From NCBI RefSeq assembly GCF_026343185.1, contig NZ_JAPEMA010000004.1, positions 62,001 to 126,000 of the forward strand: DNA of 64,000 nucleotides. The letters are read 5' to 3'. Origin of the DNA: Streptomyces sp. NBC_00091 (GTDB taxonomy: Bacteria; Actinomycetota; Actinomycetes; Streptomycetales; Streptomycetaceae). A program made the position numbers and the translations under genes. How positions within the stretch are numbered: position 1 is the stretch's first letter; the number at the start of each line of letters is the position of its first letter. The notes beneath the pieces are model-generated. The model was not told where the DNA came from and searched no databases. It saw only the letters and a list, made by a program, of their open reading frames with translations. Positions 17,501 through 25,402 of this stretch are shown one piece after another.

Positions 17501-19354
17501 TCAGGTGCCCAGGACCACCAGGCCGTCCGGGGTCGCGAGGCTGCCCGGGGTGAGCGGGGCCACGGTCTGGGGGAGTGAGAGGCGGGGCCGGCCGTCCTCC
17601 GGGAGGGCGTCGAAGAGGTACGCCGCCCCCGACGCCGAGTCGCTGACCAGGTGGGGGCCGGTGGCGGACGCCGTGACGCGGGTCAGCGGGGTGCGGAAGA
17701 TCCGGCCCAGGTGGCGCAGGGTCTCCGGGGCGGTGGCGGCGGTGGCGGCGGTGTTGGCTGCGGGGGGCGGGGTGTCCGCCGGGGCGTCCGGGGGGATGGC
17801 CCCGGACAGCAGCAGCGCCAGCAGCACCGGGACCGCCTTGCGGCGCAGGGCCTCGGTCGCGGAGTGCAGCCGGTGGGCGTGGGCCGCCGGCAGGGAGAGC
17901 GCGAGGCTTCCGGCGGCGTCGCCCGTCGCGATGGGCACCGCCGAGCAGACGACCCCGGGGGAGTACTCGCGCAGGTCGAAGACGGGGGAGCCCGGTGCCA
18001 CCGCGTCCAGGGCGCTGAACAGGGCCCGGCTGTCGGTGATGGTCCGCGGGGTGAGTCTGGTCGGGCGGTGGCGGGCCACGTGGTCGGCCCGGCCGTCGTG
18101 GTCGAGCTGGGTCAGCAGGCACTTCCCGACCGCGCTGGCGTGCGCGGCCGCCCGGAAGTCCACCCACTCCCGCACCGGCGGAGTCCCCGGCCCGTCCGCC
18201 GTCTGCGTGATCCGGACCTCGCCCTCCGCGTACCGGCTGAGGTAGACGGCGGCGCCCGCGCTGTCGCGGGCCAGCGCCAGGGTGCGCTGGAGCTGCCCCG
18301 CCAGGCCGGCGCCGCCCGGGGCCGCGAGCCGGTCCAGGGCCGGGCCCGGCGCGTACACCCCCGAGCCCGGGCAGTACGCGTACTCCTCCTCGCGCAGCAT
18401 CGACAGGAGGGGCCGCAGCTCCCCCTCGGCGAGCCCCGACTTCCGTGCGAGCCGGGCGGCCCGTACGCCCAGCGGGTGCCGCTCCAGGACCCGTACGACG
18501 GCCAGCGCGCGCCGCGCCTGCGCCAGGGCCTCGCCGGTGTCGGCCTGGACCACCGTCCCCCGCGCGGCCGACGTCAGCGCGGGGTGGCGCAGCGGGCCCG
18601 GGCCGGGGCGTGGGCCGGGGCGTGGGCCGGGGCGTGGGCGCTGGGCCGGGAGCGGGGGCGGCGGCTGGAACGCGGCCAGCACCCCGGGCAGCTCCGGCCC
18701 GGGCAGCGGTACCGGGCCCAGATCGGGGTCGATCACCTGGTCGACGTACCGCAGGACGGCCGCCTGGGCGCACAGCCGGACCTCGCGCAGCTCGCGACGG
18801 CCGCCGGGCCGGAAGCCCCGGCGGCCCAGCTCCCGCGCCCAGAGCCGGGCGTCGTGGTGTTCGCCGCGCCGGGAGTGGTCGAGGAAGAGGCAGTACGCGG
18901 CCGGAGCGGTGCGCGGGCTCCCGGAACCGGCGGCGAACTGCCACCAGAAGCGGGAGCCCTCGCGCAGGCCCGCCAGGTACAGGAGGCAGCCGAAGACGAC
19001 CGCCCCCGGCAGGTCGCAGTGCCGGCTCCCGACGAACCGCTCGAGGTCGGCCCGGGCGCGCGGGTCGTCGACCACGGCGAGGCAGGCGGCCTTGAGGTCC
19101 CGGCGGGCCCGTTCGGAGTCGAGCGGAACGTCCCGCGCGGGGTCGCTCCAGCCGAAGGGCCGGCGCCGGTTGCGGGAGGGGGCGGCGGCCGGGACGCCCG
19201 GAGCGCGGGGGGCGCGCAGCAGGCGGGCCTCGGCCGCGCCGATGTCGTAGTGCGGGTAGCGGTCGCGCACGCCCGCCCGGGCCAGGAACTCCTCCAGGGT
19301 GCGCGGGGCCGCGCCGCGGCCTTCGCCGGAACCGGATTCCTCGCCGGGCCTCAT
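17501..19354 (-). CDS. IclR-like regulatory protein with long N-terminal extension
   Basis: A 617-residue protein. Residues 1-200 or so are an Arg-rich region of the type found beside sigma factors in Streptomyces (REELGRRGFRP-like helices). A Pro/Gly/Arg spacer from a 12-bp DNA repeat follows, then an IclR-like winged helix (RRALAVVRVLERHPLGVRAA, ARKSGLAEGELRPLLSMLRE) near 300-350 and an IclR effector domain with SAVGKCLL near 435. The ATG overlaps the TGA of the upstream sigma factor gene (ATGA), so translation is coupled. The role is probably regulation together with that sigma factor. The effector is unknown. Confidence 0.72.
   Translation of the reverse strand: MRPGEESGSGEGRGAAPRTLEEFLARAGVRDRYPHYDIGAAEARLLRAPRAPGVPAAAPSRNRRRPFGWSDPARDVPLDSERARRDLKAACLAVVDDPRARADLERFVGSRHCDLPGAVVFGCLLYLAGLREGSRFWWQFAAGSGSPRTAPAAYCLFLDHSRRGEHHDARLWARELGRRGFRPGGRRELREVRLCAQAAVLRYVDQVIDPDLGPVPLPGPELPGVLAAFQPPPPLPAQRPRPGPRPGPRPGPGPLRHPALTSAARGTVVQADTGEALAQARRALAVVRVLERHPLGVRAARLARKSGLAEGELRPLLSMLREEEYAYCPGSGVYAPGPALDRLAAPGGAGLAGQLQRTLALARDSAGAAVYLSRYAEGEVRITQTADGPGTPPVREWVDFRAAAHASAVGKCLLTQLDHDGRADHVARHRPTRLTPRTITDSRALFSALDAVAPGSPVFDLREYSPGVVCSAVPIATGDAAGSLALSLPAAHAHRLHSATEALRRKAVPVLLALLLSGAIPPDAPADTPPPAANTAATAATAPETLRHLGRIFRTPLTRVTASATGPHLVSDSASGAAYLFDALPEDGRPRLSLPQTVAPLTPGSLATPDGLVVLGT
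18598..18645. repeat. 12-bp tandem repeat inside the IclR-like gene
   Basis: About three and a half copies of GGGCCGGGGCGT encode the Pro-Arg/Pro-Gly spacer (RPGPRPGPRPGPGP) between the N-terminal extension and the helix-turn-helix. Copy number may vary between strains. Confidence 0.75.
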
Positions 19355-19953
19355 GATTCGGCGGACGTGTCGAGCAGCCGGGCGAGGCGCCGGTGGGCCT
19401 GGCCGAGCTGCGAGCGGACCATGGCCTCGTCGACGCCCATCACGGCGGCGGCCTCGCCGGGGGTGCACTGGAGCCCGTAGCGCAGGATCACGGTGTCCCG
19501 CTGCCGCTCGGCGAGGCGGGAGACCGCCGAGTAGAAGCGGATGGTGTCGGTCAGCACCTCGTACTGGTCGGAATGGGCCTCCTTGAGGGCCGCCTCGAAG
19601 GCGCTGGTGTCCATCGGCTCGGGGCGGCGCAGGCGGGGGTCGCGGCGCTGCTGCCAGTCGACGATCCGCTGCTTGAGCACGGTCCAGGCGTAGGCGTCGA
19701 GACGGTCCATGTGGAGCATGCGGAGCCACTCGTTCATGATCGAGTCGAATGCGGCGTCGACGGCGTCCTCGGCGGCCGCGTCGGAGCCGAGCTGAAGGTA
19801 CGCGAAGCGCATGTACGCGGGCCGCCGGTTCGTGTGGAAGGCCCAGTACGACAGGCGCGCGGTCGGATCCCACTGGTTCATGGGCGTCGGCTGCCGCCGC
19901 CGGCTGGGCAGTCCCACGGCCCCGCCGGACTCCTCCGGTCCGCCATCGTTCAC
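19351..19953 (-). CDS. Sigma-70 family RNA polymerase sigma factor (ECF-like)
   Basis: About 200 residues. Region 2-like sequence (YMRFAYLQLGSDAAAEDAVD, then AFDSIMNEWLRMLHMDRLDA) is followed by a region 4 helix-turn-helix (LAERQRDTVILRYGLQCTPG, EAAAVMGVDEAMVRSQLGQA). GTG at 19953 has GAGGTGGGG nine bases upstream; ATG starts at 19968 and 19881 are alternatives. The stop overlaps the start of the IclR-like gene by ATGA, the usual layout for a sigma factor with a partner regulator. No classical ZAS-type anti-sigma factor is visible. Confidence 0.85.
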   Translation of the reverse strand: MNDGGPEESGGAVGLPSRRRQPTPMNQWDPTARLSYWAFHTNRRPAYMRFAYLQLGSDAAAEDAVDAAFDSIMNEWLRMLHMDRLDAYAWTVLKQRIVDWQQRRDPRLRRPEPMDTSAFEAALKEAHSDQYEVLTDTIRFYSAVSRLAERQRDTVILRYGLQCTPGEAAAVMGVDEAMVRSQLGQAHRRLARLLDTSAES

Positions 19954-20097
19954 CGTTCCCCACCTCATCCCCTGTGCGGGTCCATGAGAGCAGCGGTTGC
20001 GCGCCCGGAGGGTGCGGAGGAGAAAGCTGAGGGGATTACGTCCGGTGGTGATCGGTTGGTGATTGATCCCGACCGCGCGGGGCGCTGACGAGCCCGT

Positions 20098-20131
20098 ACG
20101 CATATGCCGGGCCCTGGCCGGGGCATATGCC
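20098..20131. promoter_or_regulatory. Imperfect palindrome with CATATG ends
   Basis: CATATGCC and GGCATATG face each other across about 13 bp in the gap between the sigma factor gene (minus) and metG (plus). It is a candidate operator for the minus-strand unit. Two direct copies of GACACCGG(C/T)CGGG lie just downstream (about 20139-20180). No protein can be assigned. Confidence 0.4.
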
Positions 20132-20195
20132 TGGCCCCCGACACCGGCCGGGTCCGGGTCGCGGACACCGGTCGGGGGCCCCAGCCGTCCGCCTG

Positions 20196-20248
20196 TAGCA
20201 TGGGCCCATCGCGAGGGCCGTGACGGAGAGGTCACTGTCCTCGCTTTT
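20196..20248 (+). promoter_or_regulatory. metG leader: -10-like TAGCAT and a hairpin followed by TTTT
   Basis: TAGCAT at 20196-20201 resembles a -10 box. Directly after it, GCGAGGGCCGTGAC (20211-20224) pairs with GTCACTGTCCTCGC (20231-20244) with two mismatches, followed by TTTT. The structure is terminator-like yet lies about 115 bases before the metG start with no plus-strand gene upstream, so it may be an attenuator in the metG leader. I saw no T-box elements. Confidence 0.4.
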
Positions 20249-20362
20249 GCGTTACGTCCACCGCGAGAAATGCAGACGCGTGCCCTTTCGGCGGTTCGAT
20301 ACGATGAACCGCGCGTTGTCACGCGTAGATCCGCACAAATGAAACGAATGGAGCATCCGAGG

Positions 20363-22078
20363 ATGGCTCGACACCTGATCACCAGCGCGCTTCCCTACAT
20401 CAACGGGATCAAGCACCTGGGCAACATGGTCGGGTCGATGCTTCCGGCGGATGTGTACTCCCGGTACCTCCGCCAGCGCGGCCACGACGTCCTGTACATC
20501 TGCGCCACCGACGAGCACGGCACCCCCGCCGAACTCGCCGCCAAGGAGGCCGGGATCTCGGTCGCCGAGTTCTGCGCGCAGGCCCACGACGCCCAGAAGG
20601 CGGTCTACGACGGCTTCGAGCTGTCCTTCGACTACTTCGGCCGCAGCTCCTCCGCGCAGAACCGCGAGATCACCCAGCACTTCGCGCGCAGGCTCCAGGA
20701 GAACGGCTTCATCGAGGAGCGCGCGATCCGGCAGGTCTACTCGCCGGTCGACGGCCGCTTCCTGCCGGACCGCTACGTCGAGGGCACCTGCCCGCACTGC
20801 GGCTACGACAAGGCCCGCGGCGACCAGTGCGAGAACTGCACCCGCGTCCTGGACCCCACGGACCTGATCGAGCCCCGCTCGGCCATCTCCGGCTCCACCG
20901 AGCTCGAGGTCCGCGAGACCAAGCACCTCTTCCTGCTCCAGTCCAAGCTCCAGCACGAGGTCGAGGCCTGGGTCTCCGAGCACGAGGCGGAGTGGCCGCA
21001 GCTCGCCTCCTCCATCGCCCGCAAGTGGCTGACCGAGGGCCTGCACGACCGCGCCATCACCCGTGACCTCGAATGGGGCGTGCCGGTCCCGGCCGACACC
21101 TGGCCGGAGCTGGCCGCCGAGGGCAAGGTCTTCTACGTCTGGTTCGACGCGCCGATCGAGTACATCGGCTCGACGAAGGAGTGGTCCGACCTGGACCCGG
21201 CCAACCGCGACTACAAGTCGTGGTGGTACGAGGCCGAGGACGTCCGCTACACCCAGTTCATGGCCAAGGACAACGTCCCGTTCCACACGGTGATGTTCCC
21301 CGCCACCGAGCTGGCCACCCGCGAGCCGTGGAAGAAGGTCGACTACGTCAAGGCCTTCAACTGGCTGACGTACTACGGCGGCAAGTTCTCCACCTCGCAG
21401 AAGCGCGGCGTCTTCACCGACCAGGCGCTGGAGATCCTGCCGGCCGACTTCTGGCGCTACTTCCTCATCGCCAACGCGCCCGAGTCCGACGACTCGTCCT
21501 TCACGTGGGAGCACTTCACCACCACGGTCAACAAGGACCTCGGCGGCACCCTCGGCAACTTCGTCAACCGCGTACTGACCTTCTCCCGCAAGAAGTTCGG
21601 CGACGAGGTCCCCGCCGGCAGCCCCGCCGGCGAGTCCGAGGCCAAGCTGGGCGAGCAGATCGCCGAGCTGCTGGCCGAGTACGAGGGCCACATGGAGGCG
21701 CTCCAGTACCGCAAGGCCGCGGCCGCGCTGCGTGCCCTGTGGTCCGCCGGAAACGCCTACCTCGACGAGAAGGCACCCTGGCTGGAGGTCAAGACCGACC
21801 TGGAGGGCGCGGCGCTCACCCTGCGCACCGCGATGAACCTCATCCACCTGTACTCGGTGGTCTCCGAGCCCTTCATCCCGGCCTCGGCGCGCGTCATGCG
21901 CTCCGCCTTCGAGCTCGCCGACGACACGGCGGCGTGGATCACCCCGGAGCAGGCCAGGTCGCTGGACCTGGTCCCGGCGGGGACGCCGTTCACCGTGCCG
22001 CCGGTGCTCTTCGCGAGGATCACCGAGGAGGACCTGGAGTCCTACCGCGAGCGCTTCGGCGGTTCCCCGGAGGCCTGA
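20363..22078 (+). CDS. metG: Methionyl-tRNA synthetase
   Basis: Class I synthetase of about 571 residues that charges tRNA-Met. The HIGH-like segment is [11 protein letters not shown] near residue 10. A zinc knuckle with CPHC and CENC lies near residues 140-160, and the KMSKS equivalent is KFSTSQKRG near 350, as in other actinobacterial MetG1 enzymes. There is no C-terminal tRNA-binding EMAP domain. ATG at 20363 ([15 protein letters not shown]) was chosen as the family start; an in-frame ATG at 20348 is possible. A perfect long hairpin follows the gene. Confidence 0.96.
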   Translation: MARHLITSALPYINGIKHLGNMVGSMLPADVYSRYLRQRGHDVLYICATDEHGTPAELAAKEAGISVAEFCAQAHDAQKAVYDGFELSFDYFGRSSSAQNREITQHFARRLQENGFIEERAIRQVYSPVDGRFLPDRYVEGTCPHCGYDKARGDQCENCTRVLDPTDLIEPRSAISGSTELEVRETKHLFLLQSKLQHEVEAWVSEHEAEWPQLASSIARKWLTEGLHDRAITRDLEWGVPVPADTWPELAAEGKVFYVWFDAPIEYIGSTKEWSDLDPANRDYKSWWYEAEDVRYTQFMAKDNVPFHTVMFPATELATREPWKKVDYVKAFNWLTYYGGKFSTSQKRGVFTDQALEILPADFWRYFLIANAPESDDSSFTWEHFTTTVNKDLGGTLGNFVNRVLTFSRKKFGDEVPAGSPAGESEAKLGEQIAELLAEYEGHMEALQYRKAAAALRALWSAGNAYLDEKAPWLEVKTDLEGAALTLRTAMNLIHLYSVVSEPFIPASARVMRSAFELADDTAAWITPEQARSLDLVPAGTPFTVPPVLFARITEEDLESYRERFGGSPEA

Positions 22079-22094
22079 CGGCTCCCGACCCCGC

Positions 22095-22143
22095 ACACGC
22101 CGGAGGGGCGTGACCTCGTCGAGGTCGCGCCCCTCCGGCGTGT
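22095..22143. terminator. Long hairpin terminator after metG
   Basis: ACACGCCGGAGGGGCGTGAC with the next four bases pairs with the following 24 bases with a single G-T wobble. It begins 17 bases after the metG stop. Confidence 0.85.
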
Positions 22144-22235
22144 CCGCGCGAGGCAGGACGGTAGGGGAAACCCCACCACGAGGACTCGACCTGGGTGTGC
22201 AGACCCGGCCGGGGCCGCGCGGCTGGAATGGGTCC

Positions 22236-23429
22236 ATGACCCCTTCCCGTACCGCCCGGTGGACCGCCGGCTGGCTGCTCGCGGCCGTGTGGGCCCTCTC
22301 CTTCCCGCTGTTCTCCGCGCTGGCCCCGCACCGGCTGTGGGGGTGGTGCGCGGCCGCCGGATACCTCGCCGCCGCCGCTGCCACCGCCCTCGGCCGGCGC
22401 CGGGAGGCGCTCGCGGCGGCCCTGCTGGGGGCCGTCGCCGTACCGCTGCTGTACCTGGTCCTGACGGGACAGGGGCAGTCCGAGGTCGGCGTGATCGAAC
22501 GGTCCGGGCGGCTCTTGCTCGAGACCGGAAGGATGTACGTGGACCAGCCCGCCGGGGTCGAGGAGTACACCCCCTACCTCCCCGGCATGGCACTCCTCGG
22601 CATCCCCCGCGCCCTGCTCGGCGCAGGCTCCGCCGACGGGCACGGATGGGCGGTACGGCTGCTGGGCGACGCCCGCATCTGGTGCGCCGCCGCCCTCTTC
22701 GGCGGGATGTGGGCCGGCCGGCGCCTCCTCGGTGCTGCCCCCTCCCCGCTGCTCCCGGTGCTGGTGGCTTCGCCGGTCGTGGCACTTCCGCTGGCGGTGA
22801 GCGGGGTGGACCTGCCGCTGGCGGGGCTGTGCTGCCTGGCCCTGGCGGCGGCCGCGTCCGGCCGCCCGGCGGCCTCCGGGGCGGCCCTCGCCGCGGCGTG
22901 CGCCCTCAAGTGGACCGCGCTGCCCGCGGTGGCGGTGGTCCTGGCCCTCCTCGCGGCCTGCCGGGGCGGGCGGGCGGCCCTGCGCTGCGCGCTGGTGACG
23001 GCCCTGGGCACGGCCGCCCTGGTGCTGCCGGGGCTGCTGCTCCAGCCGGCGGAGCTGTGGCGGCAGGTCTTCGCCTTCCCGACCGGGCGGGCGCCGGTGC
23101 CGACCCCGGCGAGCAGCCCCCTGCCCGGGCACCTGCTGGCGGAACTCGGGCCGTGGGGCTGGTACCTGACGGTCGGTCTGCTGGCGCTGGGCGGCCTGGG
23201 GGTGGCGCTCTCCCTGCTGGTCCGTCCGCCGCGCACGGTGGTGGCCGCGGCCGACCGCCTCGCGCTCGGGCTCACCCTGGCCTTCCTGCTGGCCCCCGCC
23301 GGCCGCTTCGGCTACCTGGCCCTGCCGCTGCTGCTCGTAGCCTGGTCCCGCTCCACGACCCCGCCCCCGTCCCCCACCACCTCCCGCATCGTGGCCCGCT
23401 CCGCCACCCCCGGCCGCGTGACGGCCTAG
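22236..23429 (+). CDS. Polytopic membrane protein, glycosyltransferase-87 (DUF2029)-like
   Basis: A 397-residue protein with about ten hydrophobic segments, beginning MTPSRTARWTAGWLLAAVWA. The pattern, with a large first loop (GVEEYTPYLPGMALLGIPRA) and many Ala/Leu-rich helices, resembles the GT87/DUF2029 family of polyprenol-phosphate-dependent mannosyltransferases. The canonical acidic residue after the first helix is not clear to me, so the enzymatic assignment is weak. It ends with stop codons interlocked with those of the response regulator on the other strand (CTAG at 23426-23429). Confidence 0.55.
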   Translation: MTPSRTARWTAGWLLAAVWALSFPLFSALAPHRLWGWCAAAGYLAAAAATALGRRREALAAALLGAVAVPLLYLVLTGQGQSEVGVIERSGRLLLETGRMYVDQPAGVEEYTPYLPGMALLGIPRALLGAGSADGHGWAVRLLGDARIWCAAALFGGMWAGRRLLGAAPSPLLPVLVASPVVALPLAVSGVDLPLAGLCCLALAAAASGRPAASGAALAAACALKWTALPAVAVVLALLAACRGGRAALRCALVTALGTAALVLPGLLLQPAELWRQVFAFPTGRAPVPTPASSPLPGHLLAELGPWGWYLTVGLLALGGLGVALSLLVRPPRTVVAAADRLALGLTLAFLLAPAGRFGYLALPLLLVAWSRSTTPPPSPTTSRIVARSATPGRVTA

Positions 23430-24085
23430 GGGATGTCCGCGCCGCGGAGGTGGGCCAGGACGGCCAGGACGCGGCGGTTGCCCTCCGTCGGGTCCAGGTC
23501 CAGCTTCGTGAAGATGCTGCTCGCGTGCTTGACGACGGAGGCCTCCGTGATGAAGAGGCGTGCCGCCAGGGCCTGGTTGTTGAGCCCCTCCGCCATCAGC
23601 GCCAGCACCTCCCGCTCGCGCGGGGTGAGGCGGGCCAGCGGCTCGCCCGCGGGCCTCGGCGCGAGCAGGACGCGGATCACCTCCGGGTCGATGACCGTCT
23701 GGCCCTCGTGGACCCGCCGCAGCGCGTCGAGGAACTCCTCGACCTCCCCGACCCGGTCCTTGAGCAGGTAGCCCAGCCCGGCCGGCGAGCCGCCGGTGAA
23801 CAGCTGGGTCGCGTACGCGGTGGCCACGTACTGCGAGAGCACCAGGACCGGCAGCGCGGGGTCCCGGGAGCGCAGTTCGAGCGCGGCCCGCAGTCCCTCG
23901 TCGCGCAGCCCGGGCGGCATCCGCACGTCCGTGACGACCACGTCCGGCCGCTCGGCCGCCACCGCCCGCAGCAGGGCGGGGGCGTCGCCGACGGCGGCGA
24001 GGACCCGGTGGCCGCCGAGGGTCAGCAGTTCCGTCAGCCCGGCCCGCAGCAGGACGGAGTCCTCGGCCAGGATCACCCGGAGCAC
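23426..24085 (-). CDS. NarL/FixJ-type response regulator
   Basis: A 219-residue two-component regulator. The receiver domain has Asp53 as phospho-acceptor (VVTDVRMPPG) and acidic residues in ILAEDS. The C-terminal LuxR-type helix-turn-helix is LTPREREVLALMAEGLNNQA through FITEASVVKHASSIFTKLDL. Its ATG overlaps the end of the upstream histidine kinase gene by 13 bp, so the two are co-translated. Targets are unknown. Confidence 0.94.
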   Translation of the reverse strand: MLRVILAEDSVLLRAGLTELLTLGGHRVLAAVGDAPALLRAVAAERPDVVVTDVRMPPGLRDEGLRAALELRSRDPALPVLVLSQYVATAYATQLFTGGSPAGLGYLLKDRVGEVEEFLDALRRVHEGQTVIDPEVIRVLLAPRPAGEPLARLTPREREVLALMAEGLNNQALAARLFITEASVVKHASSIFTKLDLDPTEGNRRVLAVLAHLRGADIP

Positions 24086-25374
24086 GGGACCTCCACCCTC
24101 AGTTCGGTCGGCCCGCCCAGCGGACTGGACACCGTCAGCCTGCCCTGCAACATCGCCACCCTGTCCGCGAGACCCGCCAGGCCCGCCCCCGCGCCGGGAT
24201 CCGCCCCGCCGCGGCCGTCGTCGGTGATGGTGAGGGTGAGCCGGCCGCCCTCGACCCTACCGGCGACGCCGACCCGCGAGGCGCCGCTGTGCTTGGCGGC
24301 GTTCGCCAGCGCCTCGGCGACGGTGAAGTAGGCCGTGATCTCCACCGGTTCGGGCAGCCGGGGCAGTTCCAGGTCCACCGAGACCGGTACGGGATGGCGC
24401 AGCGCGACCTCCGCCACCGCCGCGGCCAGCCCGTGGTCGGTCAGCACCTGCGGGTGGATGCCCCGTACGAGGTCGCGCAGTTGGGCGAGGGCCAGCTGGG
24501 CCTCCCCGCGCCCCCGGCTCACCAGCGCGGCGGCGTCCGCAGCCTCCGGGACGCCCCGCAGTTTCAGCTCGGCGAGGCCCAGGGTCATGCTGAGGGCCAC
24601 CAGCTGCTGCTGGGCGCCGTCGTGCAGGTCCCGCTCGATGCGCCGCCGTTCGGCTTCGAAGGCCTCCACCAGCCGGACCCGCGAGCGGGTCAGCTCCAGC
24701 ACCCGGTCGTCCTCCTCGCGGGGCCCGAGCAGCAGCCGGGCGGTCTTCACCTGCGCCCCGGCGATCAGCGCGCCCGCGTACGCGGCGAGCACCATCCCGG
24801 CCAGCCCCACGGCGGTCCCGCCCAGCGCCTCCAGCGGGCCCGCGACCACCTCGCCGGGCATCAGCATCACCGGCTCCGGGGCGAGGGCCCACACGATGAC
24901 GGGGGCCGCCACCAGCAGCAGGGAGAACGCCAGCAGCGCGATCACCCCGAACCCGGCCGCCCCGAACACCACCCCGAGCAGGGCGGCGTACCCGAACTCC
25001 CGCCAGGTGGCCCGCTCCCGCAGCCGCGTCCGCAGCCAGGCGGCCGGGCCGGCCCCGGCGAGGGAGGTGTGCGGGTCCGGTACCGGCTCGGGTTCCACCC
25101 AGCGCAGCCGCCGCCGCTCCAGCTCCCCGAGCGGCACCGCGCCCGCCAGGGCGGCGACCAGCAGCAGCAGTCCGACCCCGGCCACCGCGAGCAGCACCCC
25201 GAGCCCGACGAGCAGCACCACCGCGAGCAGCACCCCGTACCCGAGCGGAAACCCGCTCCCGAGGTACGCCCAGCACCGCCAGGGCCACCACGACACCAGG
25301 AACCGCAGGGGCCGCCGCATGGCCCGCCAGACGGTGACGGGTGGGACGGGGGAGGCGGGGGAGGAAGCGGGCAT
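24073..25374 (-). CDS. Sensor histidine kinase (HisKA_3, NarL-partner type)
   Basis: A 433-residue membrane kinase. The first 230 residues hold hydrophobic segments and a putative-sensor membrane domain (WWPWRCWAYLGSGFPLGYG; then YGYAALLGVVFG-like helices). The dimerisation and phosphorylation helix is ERDLHDGAQQQLVALSMTLG with the phospho-His, followed by an HATPase_c domain (EALANAAKHSGASRVGV, DDGRGGADPGAGAGLAGLAD). It is paired with the response regulator at 23426-24085. The ATG lies 28 bp after the stop of a TnpB-like pseudogene on the same strand, so its native promoter may have been displaced by that insertion. Confidence 0.93.
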   Translation of the reverse strand: MPASSPASPVPPVTVWRAMRRPLRFLVSWWPWRCWAYLGSGFPLGYGVLLAVVLLVGLGVLLAVAGVGLLLLVAALAGAVPLGELERRRLRWVEPEPVPDPHTSLAGAGPAAWLRTRLRERATWREFGYAALLGVVFGAAGFGVIALLAFSLLLVAAPVIVWALAPEPVMLMPGEVVAGPLEALGGTAVGLAGMVLAAYAGALIAGAQVKTARLLLGPREEDDRVLELTRSRVRLVEAFEAERRRIERDLHDGAQQQLVALSMTLGLAELKLRGVPEAADAAALVSRGRGEAQLALAQLRDLVRGIHPQVLTDHGLAAAVAEVALRHPVPVSVDLELPRLPEPVEITAYFTVAEALANAAKHSGASRVGVAGRVEGGRLTLTITDDGRGGADPGAGAGLAGLADRVAMLQGRLTVSSPLGGPTELRVEVPCSG

Positions 25375-25402
25375 ACGGCAACCCTAAGACTTGATCCGTG
25401 AT

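Noticed and set aside
20201..20362. T-box or SAM riboswitch upstream of metG
   Set aside because: No TGGN-type T-box sequence, specifier loop or SAM-box core was recognised; only a simple hairpin is present.
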